Shown here: one piece after another, positions 12,101-25,851 of the stretch
Layout: the number at the start of each line of letters is the position of its first letter
Numbering within the stretch: position 1 is the stretch's first letter
Origin: Linnemannia hyalina
Taxonomy: Eukaryota; Mortierellomycota; Mortierellomycetes; Mortierellales; Mortierellaceae
Direction of reading: 5' to 3'
Assembly (NCBI GenBank): GCA_019671135.1
Contig: JAHRHY010000008.1
Coordinates: forward strand, 434,001-498,000
Length of the DNA: 64,000 nt
Translations under genes and position numbers: made by a program
The notes under the pieces: model-generated
Seen by the model: the letters and a program-made list of their open reading frames with translations, nothing else
Databases searched by the model: none
What the model was told of the DNA's origin: nothing

Positions 12101-15100
12101 TAAAGAGAGTCATCGTATACATTCATGCAACAAAATAACAGCCAGTGAAAGGACGAGACGACAGTAACAAAAAAGTGCTCTTGGAACATCACCCGCCACA
12201 CACACACACACACACACACACAGACTCACACACACACGCTCATCCATGAACCCAACTCACTCATCCCCCCCCCCTCTTCCAACCCGTGGGACAATTCCTA
12301 GGAGAACATCTAACATCCCAAATTAAGCCTCGAACCTGCTTCCCAAGGTTCAGAGTTCTTGGACACAACAATGTCCGCTGTACCACCCAAAAATCAACCA
12401 TACTCGCAATTAAAATAAGAGCAATGAAGGACAAGGGAAAGGCAGAGAAGGAAAAATGGACGGACAGGCCCAAAAAGAAGAACAAGATAGAAAAGCAGTT
12501 TTTGGCCAATAATAGATAGGTCCACGTAGCCCATCATCAAACGATGAATAATGTAGTAGGGGAAGAGGAGGACGAGGGTGGGCCAAGAGAGCAAGAAAGA
12601 GTCAGAGGACGGGGAAGGAAAGTAGTGAGCAAAAAGGGCGAGGGCAAAGCCAAGGTATGTGCACAAGCATACACATGTCAGAGCGAAGCGAGAATAAAGA
12701 CGAGCATGAAAAAAAACATCCAACGAAAGAGAAAGGACCTTGTAATGGAGCGAGTGTGAATGTGATGATGACACTGAGACAGGCCCCCTATTCACTTCCG
12801 GGCTCCAATGGCCGCATGCAATGCAGACACACATCAAAGAGATAAGAAAAAAAAAGAAAAAAAAAGATGGAAGAGATGGCGTTGTCGTTTGGACCTTGAA
12901 GAGAAACGTACCTAGAAAGTCTGGTGGCGAGTGAAATGAGTCAGACGACATGTTTCCAACCCAAGCGGAGGTGTTATGCTGCTGTTCCTGCTGGGCTTGT
13001 TGCTGCTGGTGATGGTGATGTAGATCATGGCTCTGCTGGCTAGTTTTCGTAGTAGTATTGACCAGTACGAAAAGAAGAGAGATTGGACAATTGAACAATT
13101 GAACGATGAAAGAAACGAACCAGTCAGTGTCCTGAAGTACACAAACAAGCAAGAAAGAAAGAAAGAAAAAAAGAGAGCCCCACATGACGATCCACATGAA
13201 ACCCTTTGAGGTGAGAGAGCTAGGTGCAGTAGCTGGCGCTGCCCGTCTCATGAGGCTCAGAAATAAAGCGCCAAGAAAAAAAAATCACACTCGTCCCACT
13301 TTCGCCTTCGAGAAGGGGTCGAATAAGCCCGTTTTTTCCGTATTTTTGTGTCCCAATCCGATCTTATTCAGACAATGCAAAAGTAGATGGGCTTACCTGT
13401 AGAGATGCGTTGGAACCTGACCCGGGGGAGGGGGAGGGGACTGATAATAGGATGCCCGATCGCCCGTTGCCTTGAGCGGGTACAATTGAGCGAGATCACG
13501 GGCGGGCTGCGGATAGCTCGGGTGCTGCTGCTGAGGATGAGGCGGTTGCGACTGTGGTTGCTGTTGAGGGGGCTGGGATTGCCTTGGCTGCATGTCCTGC
13601 TCACTCGGTGAAGCTATTGAGAGGGAGAGGCATGTTGGAAAAAGGGGGAAGGGGAAGGAGAGAGGTATGTGAAGTCATTGTAAGTCTCTAAATTAGGCGA
13701 CACGTGTAATTGTACACTTTCCAACCGCCTTTTGGTTGGTTGCTGTTGTTGTCAACAGCTAGTTCCAAGGGGGAGTGACAACACGACAAAGATGCAGTGC
13801 AAAGGCAGGGGCGTGGCAGTGGAGGAATATGGATGTTCGTGCAAATGAGGAGGGAGGTCGATGTGCTGACAATATTATCTGATGAGGATGTCCATGGGAG
13901 TAAAAGTAATTCTGTAGGTGGGTGCACAGAGGATGGAAAGAGGACTGTTCTGTCAGTGCCCTCCCCTTGAGGCACATGCAATCAACAAACAAAAAACATA
14001 AACAAACAACAAACAAATACAACAAACACTGAAAAAATTAAAAGGAATGGAGAATGTTGAAAAACATCGACGAAGAAGTAAAAAAAAGTGTATGTGAGCA
14101 GATCGAAAGAGCGGCATGTGGGGATAAGCGATCCCTTACCATTTGTTGCTGTCGTCCAAGTCGGCATTGTCAACGGCAAGCCTGGTAAACGCCAATAGCC
14201 GATTGTCGCATAATAGTAGTAATCAGAAAAAATATCATCCGTCAGTTTAGCTGTTCTCATTCGCGGAATGGTTCGGCAAATGGTCATGTTTCCGAAATCA
14301 ATTAACCCATTCAATTTTCACTCGCAAACGCATTATAATCCTTACCGAGATGTGGGTAGTCGCCGCTCTGGTAGGGCAAAGCCGAAGTGGATGGCGGCAA
14401 TGAAGGGGTGGATGAGCTTGATCCCGTCGTCATTGTCGAAGTAGCTGTCGAGGCCGGAGTTGGGGGAGCAGTTGGATCCGAATGTGGATCAGAGTAAGCT
14501 TTCAGATGCTGCTGTTGCTGCTGCTGTTGCTGGTAGTGATAATGGGGTGTTTGGTAGTACTGTTGCTGCTGTGAGTGGTGGTGATGCTGGTAAGGATGTT
14601 GGGGGTGATGTGTCTGAAAGCTGTTGGCGTGGCCGCTCAACTGGCGGTTAAGAAGGGGAGTCAGCAGCGCCTGGTCTTGAGGTTGCGCCTGGTCTTGAGG
14701 TTGCGCCGGAGTTTGATAGATGTCCAACGTGTGCGAAATGGGCTTTGGTAGATCGGGGTGGTATCCGTGATAGTCGCCGCCATGGTCGTTGTGCTGTGAC
14801 GAATAGATGTGGTGCTGCTGAGCATTAAAATGTTGTTGCTGTTGTTGCGGCGTTTGTTGTTGATGCTGTACTGGAGAAAGCAATCCCTGTGACAGCTCCT
14901 GGGGGTGATGATGGTGCTGTGTTGGCTGGTGGTAGATCAGTGATGCTGAAGGTACGGAATTGTGGTTGTTGTAGCCGTTGCCGCTGCTGTTGCCATTGTT
15001 GTTTGTGGTTGTTGTTGCGCCTCCTTGAAGATTAACGGGATAAAGGGGATCTTGATCCCGATCGTGATCCATAATGGTGCTTGTGCGGTGTTGCTGCTGC

Positions 15101-15258
15101 TGATGTTGCTGCTGGATATGGTGGTGTTGTTGTTGAGGAAGGTGGTATTGCTGAAAGGTTGTGGCTGCAATTGTTGCGTTGGTATTATTACTATTATTAT
15201 TATTATTACTAGGGTGATAATGATGAGTGAGGACTGTCGTTGAGAGGGTTGAGGGCAT
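9103..15258 (-). CDS. C2H2 zinc-finger transcription factor, five exons
   Basis: Exons on the minus strand are 14346-15258, 13397-13613, 12912-13039, 10805-10947 and 9103-10710. All introns are GT-AG, phases agree, and the 3009-nt CDS gives 1002 residues. The start is the ATG at 15258. The first 470 residues are rich in Gln, His and Asn (long polyQ/His runs), and Ser/Gly/Ala-rich sequence follows. Three C2H2 fingers lie at about residues 783-873, each CX4C-X12-HX4H (CSFPGC, CIIPGC, CSQQGC). Fingers 1 and 3 share almost the same helix (YTQLHNLK/R), so they probably read similar triplets. The last 30 residues are strongly acidic (poly-Glu), like an activation or interaction region. It is likely a nuclear DNA-binding regulator; the target is unknown. 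The odd features are long introns of 732 and 1964 nt. An extra exon in either cannot be ruled out, but the model closes without one. Confidence 0.85.
12197..12222. repeat. (CA)n microsatellite
   Basis: About 13 CA units inside the 1964-nt third intron of the zinc-finger gene. A second short CA patch lies at 12226-12236. Confidence 0.9.
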
Positions 15259-15835
15259 CAAGGGAGGGAAGGGATAAGGATGTGATATGATATTATGAGT
15301 GGTAAATGAGGCAATTGAAGTTTTTTTGAGTTGTTGGTCGTGCTTGTTTGTTTGGTGGAAGGAGGATAATTAGTCCTTGTTTGAGGGAAATGGATGTGGG
15401 TGAAGAACGGTAGGTAGGATAAAGAAAAATAAAAAGAGTTGGGTGAAGGAAGGAAGGGAGGGGAAAGAGAGAGGGAAGGAGGAAAAAGAAGAGAGAGAAA
15501 GAGAGAGAGAGGGATAAAAGAGGACCTGGATCCTGGAGTTGGCAGGTAGCTGTACGGTAGTTATTATACGAAGTAAAGATGTTCAGGGAACTAGAATAAT
15601 AAAGAAATTAGAGTACAATATTCAATTGAAAAATAAAAAAAGGTGGAGAAAAATATGTGAAAAAGGGGTGGTTGTGCGGAGGAGGTGCAGTAAGGAGGAT
15701 GAATGACAAAAGGGAAGGAATCAATGAAGACGACGAGCAATGGTCATGGACATGAAATGGCGAATGAGGAGGAAGAAGGAATGGGGGTGAACTGAAGAAG
15801 GAACAAGGACTGTTGCGAGAAAACAGTGGTTACGA

Positions 15836-15876
15836 AGAGGAAGAAAGAAAGAGAAAGAGAAAGAGAGAGAGAGAGC

Positions 15877-15932
<56 letters not shown>

Positions 15933-15980
15933 AAGAGAGAGAGAGAAGGAGAGAGAGAGAGAAAGAGGGAAGAGAAAGAA
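15836..15980. repeat. (GA)n-rich tract
   Basis: About 145 bp of nearly pure GA/GAAA on the plus strand, and so CT on the minus strand, 0.6 kb upstream of the zinc-finger start codon. It creates false open frames of Arg-Glu and Ser-Leu repeats. Confidence 0.9.
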
Positions 15981-18900
15981 GAACGAACAAACAAAAAAAA
16001 GGGCGGACGATTAAATAGGAAGAGCGAAGGGCGTGAATGAATGAAAACTAAAATGAAAAATAATGCGAATGAATCAAACTGGGAAATGAATGAATACCAA
16101 CGAAGTAGTTTCGAGGGAGAGGAAGGAAGAAAGAAAGAAAGGAAGAGAATGAGAAAAGAGGGGGAAGTGAGGCAGGTACACGCCACTATATATACACAAA
16201 CACAGAAGGGGACAAAGAATAAAGACTAGAGAGATTCAGAGTATGTACAAGTCCACAGAACTGAATGGTGAACACACACGCACACGCACACAAGCGCACA
16301 CACAGACACACGATGAGTAGGTGATATGAGAGGGAGGGAGAATGAGGACGTTCAGAAGAAGAAGGCGAAATAAGCGACCAGGCGGATAAACGTCTTGAAG
16401 GGATCAAGTCAAAAAGTGTGGATGGATGGAGAAGGAGAGGTATTGGGAGAGAGGGGATATTTTATGATCACGAGTGGATGGCGTAAAACAGGGTATTGGA
16501 GCAAGGAAGTGAGTGATGGAGAGTGGCGTATATGAAGACACGAAAGAGAGAGAGAGGATCAGAAGTAAGAAGAGAGGAAGAACAGTGAAGAGAAATAAGA
16601 AGAGAAAAGATAAGAAAATAGGGACCGATGATGATGATGAAAGTGGGGTATGTGTGTTCAGTGGAAGAGAATATAAAAGGTTGAAGGGAAAAGAAGAAGA
16701 AGAGGGGAAGTGGGGAAAGAAGCGTTTATCTTGTTGCTCGACGCTGTTTGTACACGCTCATTCACGACAGACATGAACCCTGGCAGCAAGAATAAAATAA
16801 AAGCCAATGAAGAAACAGGAACAAATTTAATTATGTTGAATATTGAATGGGGTGAATGGATGTAGAGATGCATTGGATTGAACAAAGAGAAAAGAACATC
16901 CCAGCATGGTATTCCTTTCTCAATGGTAATGATGATCATCCAGTCAGCAATAAGTATATATTGCAACTACGCCAGCAGTAATGAAGCATACAAGGGGCAA
17001 TGGGGGGGGGAGGGGAGAGATGAAGAATGCGAGACAATACATCGAGTACCGACGGGCTATGAGCAAAAGAAAAACATGGCATTTGCACAATGCTCACACA
17101 CCCTTTTGAGTGCATTGCCAATTGAGTCTCTTACTCGTATTTTTCCTATATGCTGTCTCTTATTATTTATGGGTGTTTGCCCCTCCTCCACCTCCCCCGA
17201 CAATGGTTAGGACATATTGTCTATTCAATATACAGTCATCAACATCAGTTACAACGAGCCAGCAAGCTACTCTCCAAGTAGCCAGCCATTCCATGACAAT
17301 GGTTGACTTCCTACTTTCGGACAGCATCCTCCTTCTCTCCTTCCTCTCTCCTCATCCATTCCTGTCTCCACGCCATCCCTTTCACGACCAGACGAACCTC
17401 CTTTTTCAATTGAATTGAATCGTTTCTTTTTCAATAACAACCCTTCTCCCAATGTACCTTTTCTTACCTCTTTCTACACCCTTTTTTTCTATTACGGTGA
17501 GCGTCATGGGAGGGTTTGTACTTCTCTATTTTGGCTTTTTGGTCCCTGACATAACGACGGAAATGCCCAATCAGATGGGGCTTGTATCCCTTGTATCTAT
17601 GCATATTCTCAGAAAAGTGGCACCAAACAACATCGCCGTTCAGGTTCAAGACACACGTTGAATGCTTTACGTCCTTGTCCTAGACATTCAAGGTCTTGTC
17701 TCTCTTGCGGATCGACGAAATAAAAAGCGAGGAGTCAACCCATCGTCCTGGTTGTAAGCGTGTATGTTTTGAAGTGAGAATGAGAAACAAGAGGCTGTGA
17801 GTGAAAGGAATGGTGTTTGTTGAAAAGAGAGACAAGGTGAACGAAAGGAGACATGGGAGAGAAAAAAAAAATAGGTCTGCGAGGACATGAAGTAGTAAGG
17901 ATGTTGAAGGACGAGAATTTCATCGATGAGGGATGATGAGCAGCAATGTCGATCCGTGGGGATCATCCAGAGCACAAATTCGAGGGTGTTATCGTGAGGA
18001 CACAACTCACACCACACCATACACACAAACAAAGGAAAAGGTTAACGGAGGAACGTAGGAAAAGGAGTGAGGGGACGATCCATTTGTCGAATGAGGACGT
18101 CCATTTTTTTCAAACAAAAAGTATTGGAAGAAGAGACAAAGCAATACACTGCTGTCCTTCGTTACCTACACCATTGACATTGTATTCACACCTTTCTCAT
18201 TTTTATCATGTCATGTCTCTTCACCCCTTTTCTCTCTTTCTCTCTCCCACTCCTCTTCACCTTCACCCTCTCGTTCTTATGGAGCTGAATTTGAGGGAGA
18301 GAATAAGGGTGGAGGGGGGGGGGGAAACAAACAAATCGTCCAAGAAGTAAGCGTTTTCTCTATTCACTTTTTGACTTTTTTTTTTGCCAGGGCAAGCAAG
18401 CAGAATACGCCGAACAGAAACCTTTTTTTTTATGGGTGGTGATAGACCGCCACCCTTCTTTTTTCCTTCCTTCCCCCTCTTTCACAACAACAACAACAAC
18501 TACAACAACAACTACAACATCGTCAACTTGACTCTCGGTCCTCTCACTCTTTGTCTGTCCGTCTACTCGTTCCTAGCCCAAACCCCTTTGGTTTATGCAT
18601 GTGTTGTTATTGTTTGTTTGTTATCTTTGTTGTGGTCCGGACCTTCTTTTTATATCCTGTTTCCTGTTTTCTTCAGCGACCATCGCCCTCTGCCAACTGC
18701 TTTATTTGTACCCTTGCTACCGGCGATCACAGTTTTTTTCTTTCATTGGTTGTCATCTTTGCTTTCGTAATGGACATTTGTGTTTTCCGAAGTCTGCCAT
18801 CTTTTAGCTTTTCTTAATTATTTTTCTTCGTTGAACACACATAGGGGGGAGAGAGGGGAAACCGATAAGAACAGAGCAGATACAACATACGGGCAGAACT

Positions 18901-20703
18901 TACACTCAGCATGGACACAAAGGATACACAAAGGACGAATAATGCAATCAATCTTATTCAAAAGAAAAATAACAGCAAGGCAATAGCAATGCACACATCT
19001 GTGTGAATGCAACTATGCATCCATGTGTGTTGAGTGCGTGCGTGTGTGTGTGTGTGTCTTAGGCAACCCAAAAAAATTCCAACCTATCCAAGAGTTGCAA
19101 TATCCCCTGGAAACCCTTCTCCTTACCATCCCTCACCCCCTGGATACATTGGGTCTTCCTTCTTTTCATGTGTACGTGTTTGTGCGTGTTTGTCTCCTTT
19201 TTCTGTTTTGTGATGTAGTCCATAAGACCAACACAGGACACTGAACATAGGTCAGGCATGAACGAACGACGAACAGAACGGAACGGGACAAAACAGTTCA
19301 GCCAACGAACAGTTTGCATTGTGCATGGTTCCTCCCTCTCTGTCCCTCCCTCCTTCAATTGAGCATTTTTTTAAAATTCTTAATATTACACTCGCACAAC
19401 ATGAACTCCTTGTTACTGCAGGGCCAAGGAAGAGAACAAACGCAATTGACAGACAGTAATACAATTCCTTCCTTCCTTACTTGCTTGATGGGCGCGCGTT
19501 TTTTCTTTCTTGTAACCGCGATGTGATTGAATAGAAAACAGTTATTGTAAACAAGCAAGAGTCATGGCTACTCCTATCTCAGCTTATTTCTTGTTTGGTA
19601 GTTGGTACCTATCAAAACTACATGTTTATTTTTTTCTTTCACATATTCGCTTAATCGTTTCATTCGCTAAGAAAGCTAGAATAGGGCTGGCCACCTTTTT
19701 GCTTTTATGGTGGCTCAAAAACCAAAGCTGCAGCCCTATCTTCGAGCCTCGCATGGCGACAGAAGGTGATGGTTTTTTTTAAAGCTCAGGCTGTTGGCCG
19801 GAGAGAGAGAGGGAGACAGGGTAAAAACGAGAAACAAGGAAGAGATGGAGGAATGGAGCAAGAGGGTAAGGATTGACTGGGAGAATGAAGAGATGAGCGA
19901 AATGAGAAGAATCTCCGAGCCTTCCTTCCCTTCATCTTCCTCTCTCCATTTCTAACTCGCTCACTCTGCATTTTCCCTTTACTTCCTTTCGATCCTTCCT
20001 TCCATCCTTCTTTATTTCTGTCCTCCTCAGGAAGAAAAATGACGGATGACCGACCAAAGAGATAAAAACTGCTGCAAATAGTCGGACGAACAAAAAGAAA
20101 AAAAAAGAGATGCGATCAGAGGCTTGTTCCTGGTATTTCTCAACTTTCCCTTCAGACACCCTCACCCCTGACTTTACCCCTGCCTATTCCTCTTGAACTC
20201 GTCCTGACCCCATATTGGTTTGGACGTGTCTCTCGCTCTCTTCTTTGCGTTCCCAATGTCCCAAATGAAAATTGTAATCTCCGTTCTGATCGTCCGTCAT
20301 TTCATCTACCTGCCTTCCCCTATTTGTCGCCATGTTGGAGGCATGCAAGGCCCAAAACAATAACCACGAGAGCTTGAATCCAACAAACAAACAAAACAAA
20401 CGGAGTGGCCGCTCTCAATTATTTATTTTCATTCTTCGTTCTCCTCCCCTTGCATTGAGCTTTTTCATTCTGCAAATACATGACGTTTTGGAAATGGTAG
20501 GATAGGTAGCATTAGATGCGTATTAAATGATTCCCAGATATCGTATCAAACAAGGGATGGGTGGAGGGCCAATATTGGAGAGCGAAGAGGGTAAGGAGAG
20601 AGGAGGAAGGTAGGTAAGGGTTCTTCTTTGGGTACCTCTGAAATGAGTTTTTGTCGTCGGAGCAAAGTGAGCAGATGAGTGGACACTCAATATGGCTACC
20701 CTT

Positions 20704-20737
20704 GGCTGGCTGGCTGGCTGGCTGGTTGGTTGGTTGG
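20704..20737. repeat. (GGCT)5(GGTT)3 microsatellite
   Basis: Five GGCT units followed directly by three GGTT units; the change looks like one C-to-T conversion spread through the array. Confidence 0.9.
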
Positions 20738-23013
20738 CAGACTCTGGCTGTGTACCCAATGGTGTCAATATTGCGAGTTAGTCATGTAGTGAACGACTCG
20801 TAAAAAGAGCGAAGGGCGAAAAGGTCATAGAAAACGAGAGAGTGAGAGTGAGAGACATAGAAAAAGTGGAGCATTGTGAGAAGCAGCTTGTTTTTGCTCT
20901 TGCTCTTGCTCTTTTTGTGCTCAAAGGAGGGAAGGGGACAAGGAGAGAAAGTACCGGGGTCCCATCATTTAGGGTAGCCCTTCTAAAGTAACGGCCTACC
21001 TACTTTAATGTTTACTCTTACACCATTTCATTCAAAAGTGGAGTAAGAAGAAGAATAAGGAGAGATAAAGAACCCATTGGGAGGCCGACCGGCGATTGGC
21101 AAGGTCTCAGTCTTTCAAGAAAGAAAAGAATGCCGCACAAGTACCTATTATGGAATATCTCCTTTTTCTGAGTTGCGTGCTCTATCTTTTTTTTTTGTCC
21201 GTGGCATGATATCTACTGTAGCAAGTAGCAAATGGGCGAATGGCAAATGAAACCTACCCTGGTTGTCTTCGTTTTGGGTCCCAAAAAAAAAGCTCAATTG
21301 AACACAAGGAGCGGCGGGGACAGGAAGAGGAGGGAACGAGTAGAAAGTATTCTTGAACAACGACCAGCCAAGCTGCACCAGCATCCTTATTCGTTGGTTG
21401 CTGGAAGAGAGTACCACTGTGGACATCATCATCGTCATCATCATTGGGCATCATCATTGTCTATCCATTCAAATGCATCCCATGCATTCTTTGTGGCAAG
21501 CTCTCTATTTTTCACTGGAGGATGTGCTCTCAACAACTACAACCATCCCTTTCGTACCTTTACTCCAAAACAAAACAAAAGACAAATCATCACCGCACAT
21601 GAATGCAAATAGACATCGAAACAGACAATCGAGAACAAGCGACTACAGCCGTTGGATCAATCCAAATTCACCGTTCAGGAACCATCACTCCTCCCACCTC
21701 GAGTCATCAGACATTGACGAGACAAACAAACAACAACTGATCAGTGATCAGTCACTCGGTGTCATCTGTTTGTTTTTCAGGTACCATCTCCTCATGTAAA
21801 TACATCTGGAACAGATCACAGGAGGAGGGTAAATGCAAGGGTATATCGTCATCGCCCTGGGTGGAGAGAGTAGAACAGCCAGCCACTCTGTTTTCGTTAT
21901 GAATAGACTCTCTTGAGAGAAATGAAAAGGGAGAGAGAGGGGGATGAGGAGGAGAGGGATGTCCAGTTCGGATATAGTCCCTCATCGCCACATTTCTCAT
22001 ATTTTCCCTCCTCTCCACCTTCCTTCCCTCGACCGTTACTTTTTCATTACTGATTTGGGCTTTTGTTATTTTCTTGTTTGTGTTTGTTTGCTACCAACGT
22101 TATCTCTCCCCTCTCTCCTGCGTCGAATTTAAAAAAGAAAACCTTCCCAGCTCCTCTAATTGCATACGAGTGTCATGCGCCTGTATGTTTTTTCCGCTCA
22201 CCGACCGGGGATTCAAACCATGAATCATCACCCTTCCGCCCCCTGCATTCCCTCATTTCATTCCCTATCTCTACCTTCCTTCTTCCTAATACAGTGTCGA
22301 CTGCTGGGTTCATATTCCAAGGTCAAGGTCTCTCTTTGATCACTTTTTTTTATTTTACTTTTCCCTTGCTTGCTTTGGTTGTATGATGCTCTCATATAAT
22401 AAACCCAAAATAACCATCGGTCACCTTGCTCCCTCCCACCAACACGGACACCGATAAAAAATAATCATAATGCACAACAAGCCAAACGAACGGTGGTGTC
22501 TGACATTCATTCATTCGCCATGGAGAGTAGAAAAGAGATGTTCATTCCATTTCGTGATGAGGAGGGGAAGGGAACTTGTACCAAAAATACATTTTTGTGA
22601 ACAGCCTCCTCCCTACTCCCCGTCTCTTGGGTTCAACTCCTCGGCATGCCATGGTCAATCAGACTTACAGAACCGTATCTACATACCGTAATGAGGGTTG
22701 ACTATTCATTTGGATGGCCTATTGACCGACCGGCAAGAGAGCAAACAGGATAAGATTTCTTTTCCTTCCCCTCACTCATTCCCTCATTCCCGGTGTTTGC
22801 TCAGAGGGGACGATAAAGAAAGAACAGGGGCCATGTCCCTTCCTCCACTCTAAACGAGCACAGGGTTCGGCCTTTTTTATTTGCATTTGCATTAACGAGC
22901 CCTGCTATTTTGCCCTTTGCCCGTTTGTACTGTAAACCTTACAATTTTATCCTTTTGCCGAAGGCATTTTTACATTTCAAGTCGTTGAGTGCCAAAACGA
23001 CCCTCTTTTGTTG

Positions 23014-23065
23014 TGTTTTGTTTTGTTTTGTTTGTTTTGTTTTGTTTGTTTTGTTTTGTTTTGTG
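23014..23065. repeat. (TTTTG)n/(TTTG)n array
   Basis: Mixed TTTTG and TTTG units over about 50 bp in the gene-poor interval. Confidence 0.9.
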
Positions 23066-23986
23066 TTGTTGTTGTTTGCAGGCTTGGGCGCTATGGACGG
23101 ACGAACCTTGACCTTGCATGTGTTCTTTGCTTTTGGATCTTGGGTTCTGGTTTGCTTGGTTGTTTGTGTTCATGACCTTTTTTTTATTGTCTTATTTGTG
23201 CTTGTGTGAAATGCAAGCATTACCTTTCTTTGACCCCGCTCGTTTGTTTGCTCTTGCCCGCAAGTGCCCTTTGCCTTTCGTTTTGTATTTTTTGTTGTTT
23301 GGCCACAAATAATAATGGCTCTCCGACGCATACACGCATCCCACCTCCTTCCAGTTATAAGACACAATGCTCGAAAGAAGGCAAGAAAGAAGAGGACAGG
23401 GAAAGTGTGCGTGAACACAAAGTGACAGTAGAAGCAATAGGGGAGACAGAGAGGGAGGAGGAGAGGACATCCAATCAAAGAAATGGGATGATGGCTCAAT
23501 GCCAATAGGGGTCCATGAACCATGGAGCGCATTTGTGCTCTCGCACCACTCACAAGCTTGCATCAAGCTTCGTTTTTCGTTCAGCAGGAATAAAAAGCAT
23601 GGAGAAGGAGGAGGAGGGGGGGGAGAGGGGACCATGCCATCTATCCCATGCTGTCCACACCCCCCACGTTCGACTCCCTGTTCCCTTTCTTTTTTATTTG
23701 GCTTGGATGCCCCTGCCCATGCCCATGCAACAAAAAAAAGACATTGCATGCATAACCGTTGGGCGTTAAAAAAATACACAGTCGGGTTGGTCTGTTATAT
23801 TATCGATTCGGTGTTGGATGGTCGTCATAGGCGTTTGCCGTTTTTTGTTTCTGTCGTTTGTTTGAAAGGGATCGTGTATTCAACGGACTGGGCAACGTGT
23901 TTAGAGGGGGTTGAAAAGTTTCGTAAAGTGAAGTATTAGACAAGAGAGAGAGAAGAAAACGCGACTATAGTGAGACCTGAAGCTAT

Positions 23987-24320
23987 TCATGCCGTCATGA
24001 CATGACGGCTCAGAGAGAGAGTGAATGAGGCGTCGGTCGGTCCAGTGGAGTTGCTGTCGATGTAGGCTGTGGCGGAGGTGAAGGTGTAGGTAAGCTGGCC
24101 ATAAAAACAAAAAGAAATCCTATGGACCTCGAAAAGAATGCGCAAAAGGGTTGATCTGAGACGTGGAGGAATGGAACCTGATACATAACCCTGGCCTGGT
24201 ACCTGCCTGCTCAACTACAAGCCAGGACCCTTTCAAACTTTCAATTACATTAACAAAAAAAAAAAAAGAACAGAAATGAAAACTCTATACCGGTACTTAC
24301 CTGTTCTCAGGTGCGTCCAT
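23987..24320 (-). other. Candidate hidden exon(s) of an unknown gene
   Basis: On the minus strand an acceptor-like TTTTTATGGCCAG precedes 36 codons at 24094-23987 that end in TGA. The frame starts LTYTFTSATAYIDSN and its third positions are mostly C, as in the true genes of this window and unlike the surrounding DNA. Upstream is a perfect CAG|GTAAGT donor at 24301/24300, preceded by an ATG at 24320 (MDAPEN). Joining these two directly gives a different, Pro-rich frame that also stops, so at least one more exon would be needed to use the C-biased frame. No known family is recognised. This may be a chance coding-like patch. Confidence 0.25.
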
Positions 24321-24456
24321 CTGCACGCCGTTTTTCCCTAGATAATATGGACCCCTTATTTTTTTAATTATCGCAATTCATCTGACTATTCCTTGGAGAA
24401 AATGTGCGATATTTGCGCAAAGTATTAACCCACTTAATTATTACACAGATCGAGCG

Positions 24457-24493
24457 CCCTGTCCTGTCCTGCCCTGTCCTGTCCTGCCCTGTC
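24457..24493. repeat. Pentanucleotide (CCTGT/CCTGC) array
   Basis: About seven pentamer units, with CCTGC interspersed among CCTGT in a regular order. Confidence 0.85.
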
Positions 24494-25817
24494 ATGCGAC
24501 AACGTTACGGAAATGAGTGAGTGAACAAGAGGGCGAAAAAAACGATGTTGATGTACAGTAGAACCGAAAGAAAATGGCGAGGAGAAATAATGCTCCCACA
24601 TGTGTCCTAATCAAAAAAAAGAAAGGAGAGAAAGAGAGAAATGAATAGTCCATCAAGCCCACCCAACCGACTATGACCATGCAGACACAAAACAAACAAG
24701 CCCTTGCATGCATGGCAATGCGATGCTGGAAGGAATAAAAAAATGTAAAAGGTACCGGTAAGTTAATATGAAAGGCGGTGGAGGTACCAACCATGGTACA
24801 TAGATTGGATAATACAGCCCTAATTTTGGACCCATTTGACATTCGGCGGTTTATTCTTTCCTTCTGTTCATTTGACTTTTCTGTCTTTTTGCCGTTTCTA
24901 CCGTTTTTCTTTGTGTTGTTGTTTGCTGTTGATGTTGCTGGTATCGCTCCTCTGGTTGCTCCTGTCTATTGCTCCTGTCTATTGCTCCTGTATTGAAGTT
25001 ACGCCCATGCGCATTGTGATGAGGTTTATTTACCACGTTTCTCTCTCTCTCTCTCTGTGTGTGTATGTGCTCTTCTGATCTCTAACAGACAAAAAATAAC
25101 ATTGCAACGTCGCGACAGAGAAAAGGGATGCGTACAAGGTTTACGCCAGCACCATTGTATTTTTTTTCGCTTTCGTGAAAACAAGATGGAGAGAGAGAGA
25201 GAGAGAGGAGAGGAGAGCAGAGCAGCAGGGCGACAACGAGGGTGACGAGGACGAGGTTGAGGAGGAGAATGCTGTATGAGCTAAACAAGAGCAAAGAGGT
25301 AGGGTGAGGATGGACGATAATAGGAGAAAGTTAATACGCAAAAAGTCAACGACAAGGAGGAAAGAAAAAAGAAAAAGCAACGAATGAAGAGTCGACGACA
25401 ATGACCACGACGACGATGATGGATAGTGGAGAAAATTGAGAGGGACCGCGATACGTTGGGTAGAAAAATAAATAAAAAGAGATGGAAATTTCCTTAGTGG
25501 GACGAGATACACCAAGGAATAGAGAGCCAGAGAGTGGCAAGCAGACAACAGACAGACAGAGATACAGGTAGTCGGAGAACGGCGTACAGAAGGAGAAAAA
25601 GAGAGGGCACAGAGAGTCAGAGGGGGTCAGAGAGCCAAAGAGGGTAAGTGCACCGAGAAAACAGAGAGACATTGGGAAACGCTATGAGGGAGGAGGAAAC
25701 ACAGAGAGAGAAAGAGAGACCAACACAGACAAACACGGAGGACACATACACACGCACACGCACACAGAGGGAGCAAAAAAACGAGTGAGCAAACATACAC
25801 ACACGGAGAGGGAGAAA

Positions 25818-25851
<34 letters not shown>

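Noticed and set aside
15813..16040. Long open frames of Arg-Glu and Ser-Leu repeats
   Set aside because: They arise only from the GA/CT microsatellite; all frames stay open there and there is no domain.
21740..21752. ATCAGTGATCAGT shared with 46458-46470
   Set aside because: Many exact 13-mers are expected to be shared by chance in 64 kb, and the motif is largely a self-complementary TGATCA core.
22625..22650. T-loop-like GGGTTCAACTCC
   Set aside because: The T stem does not pair well and no A-box lies at the proper distance upstream.
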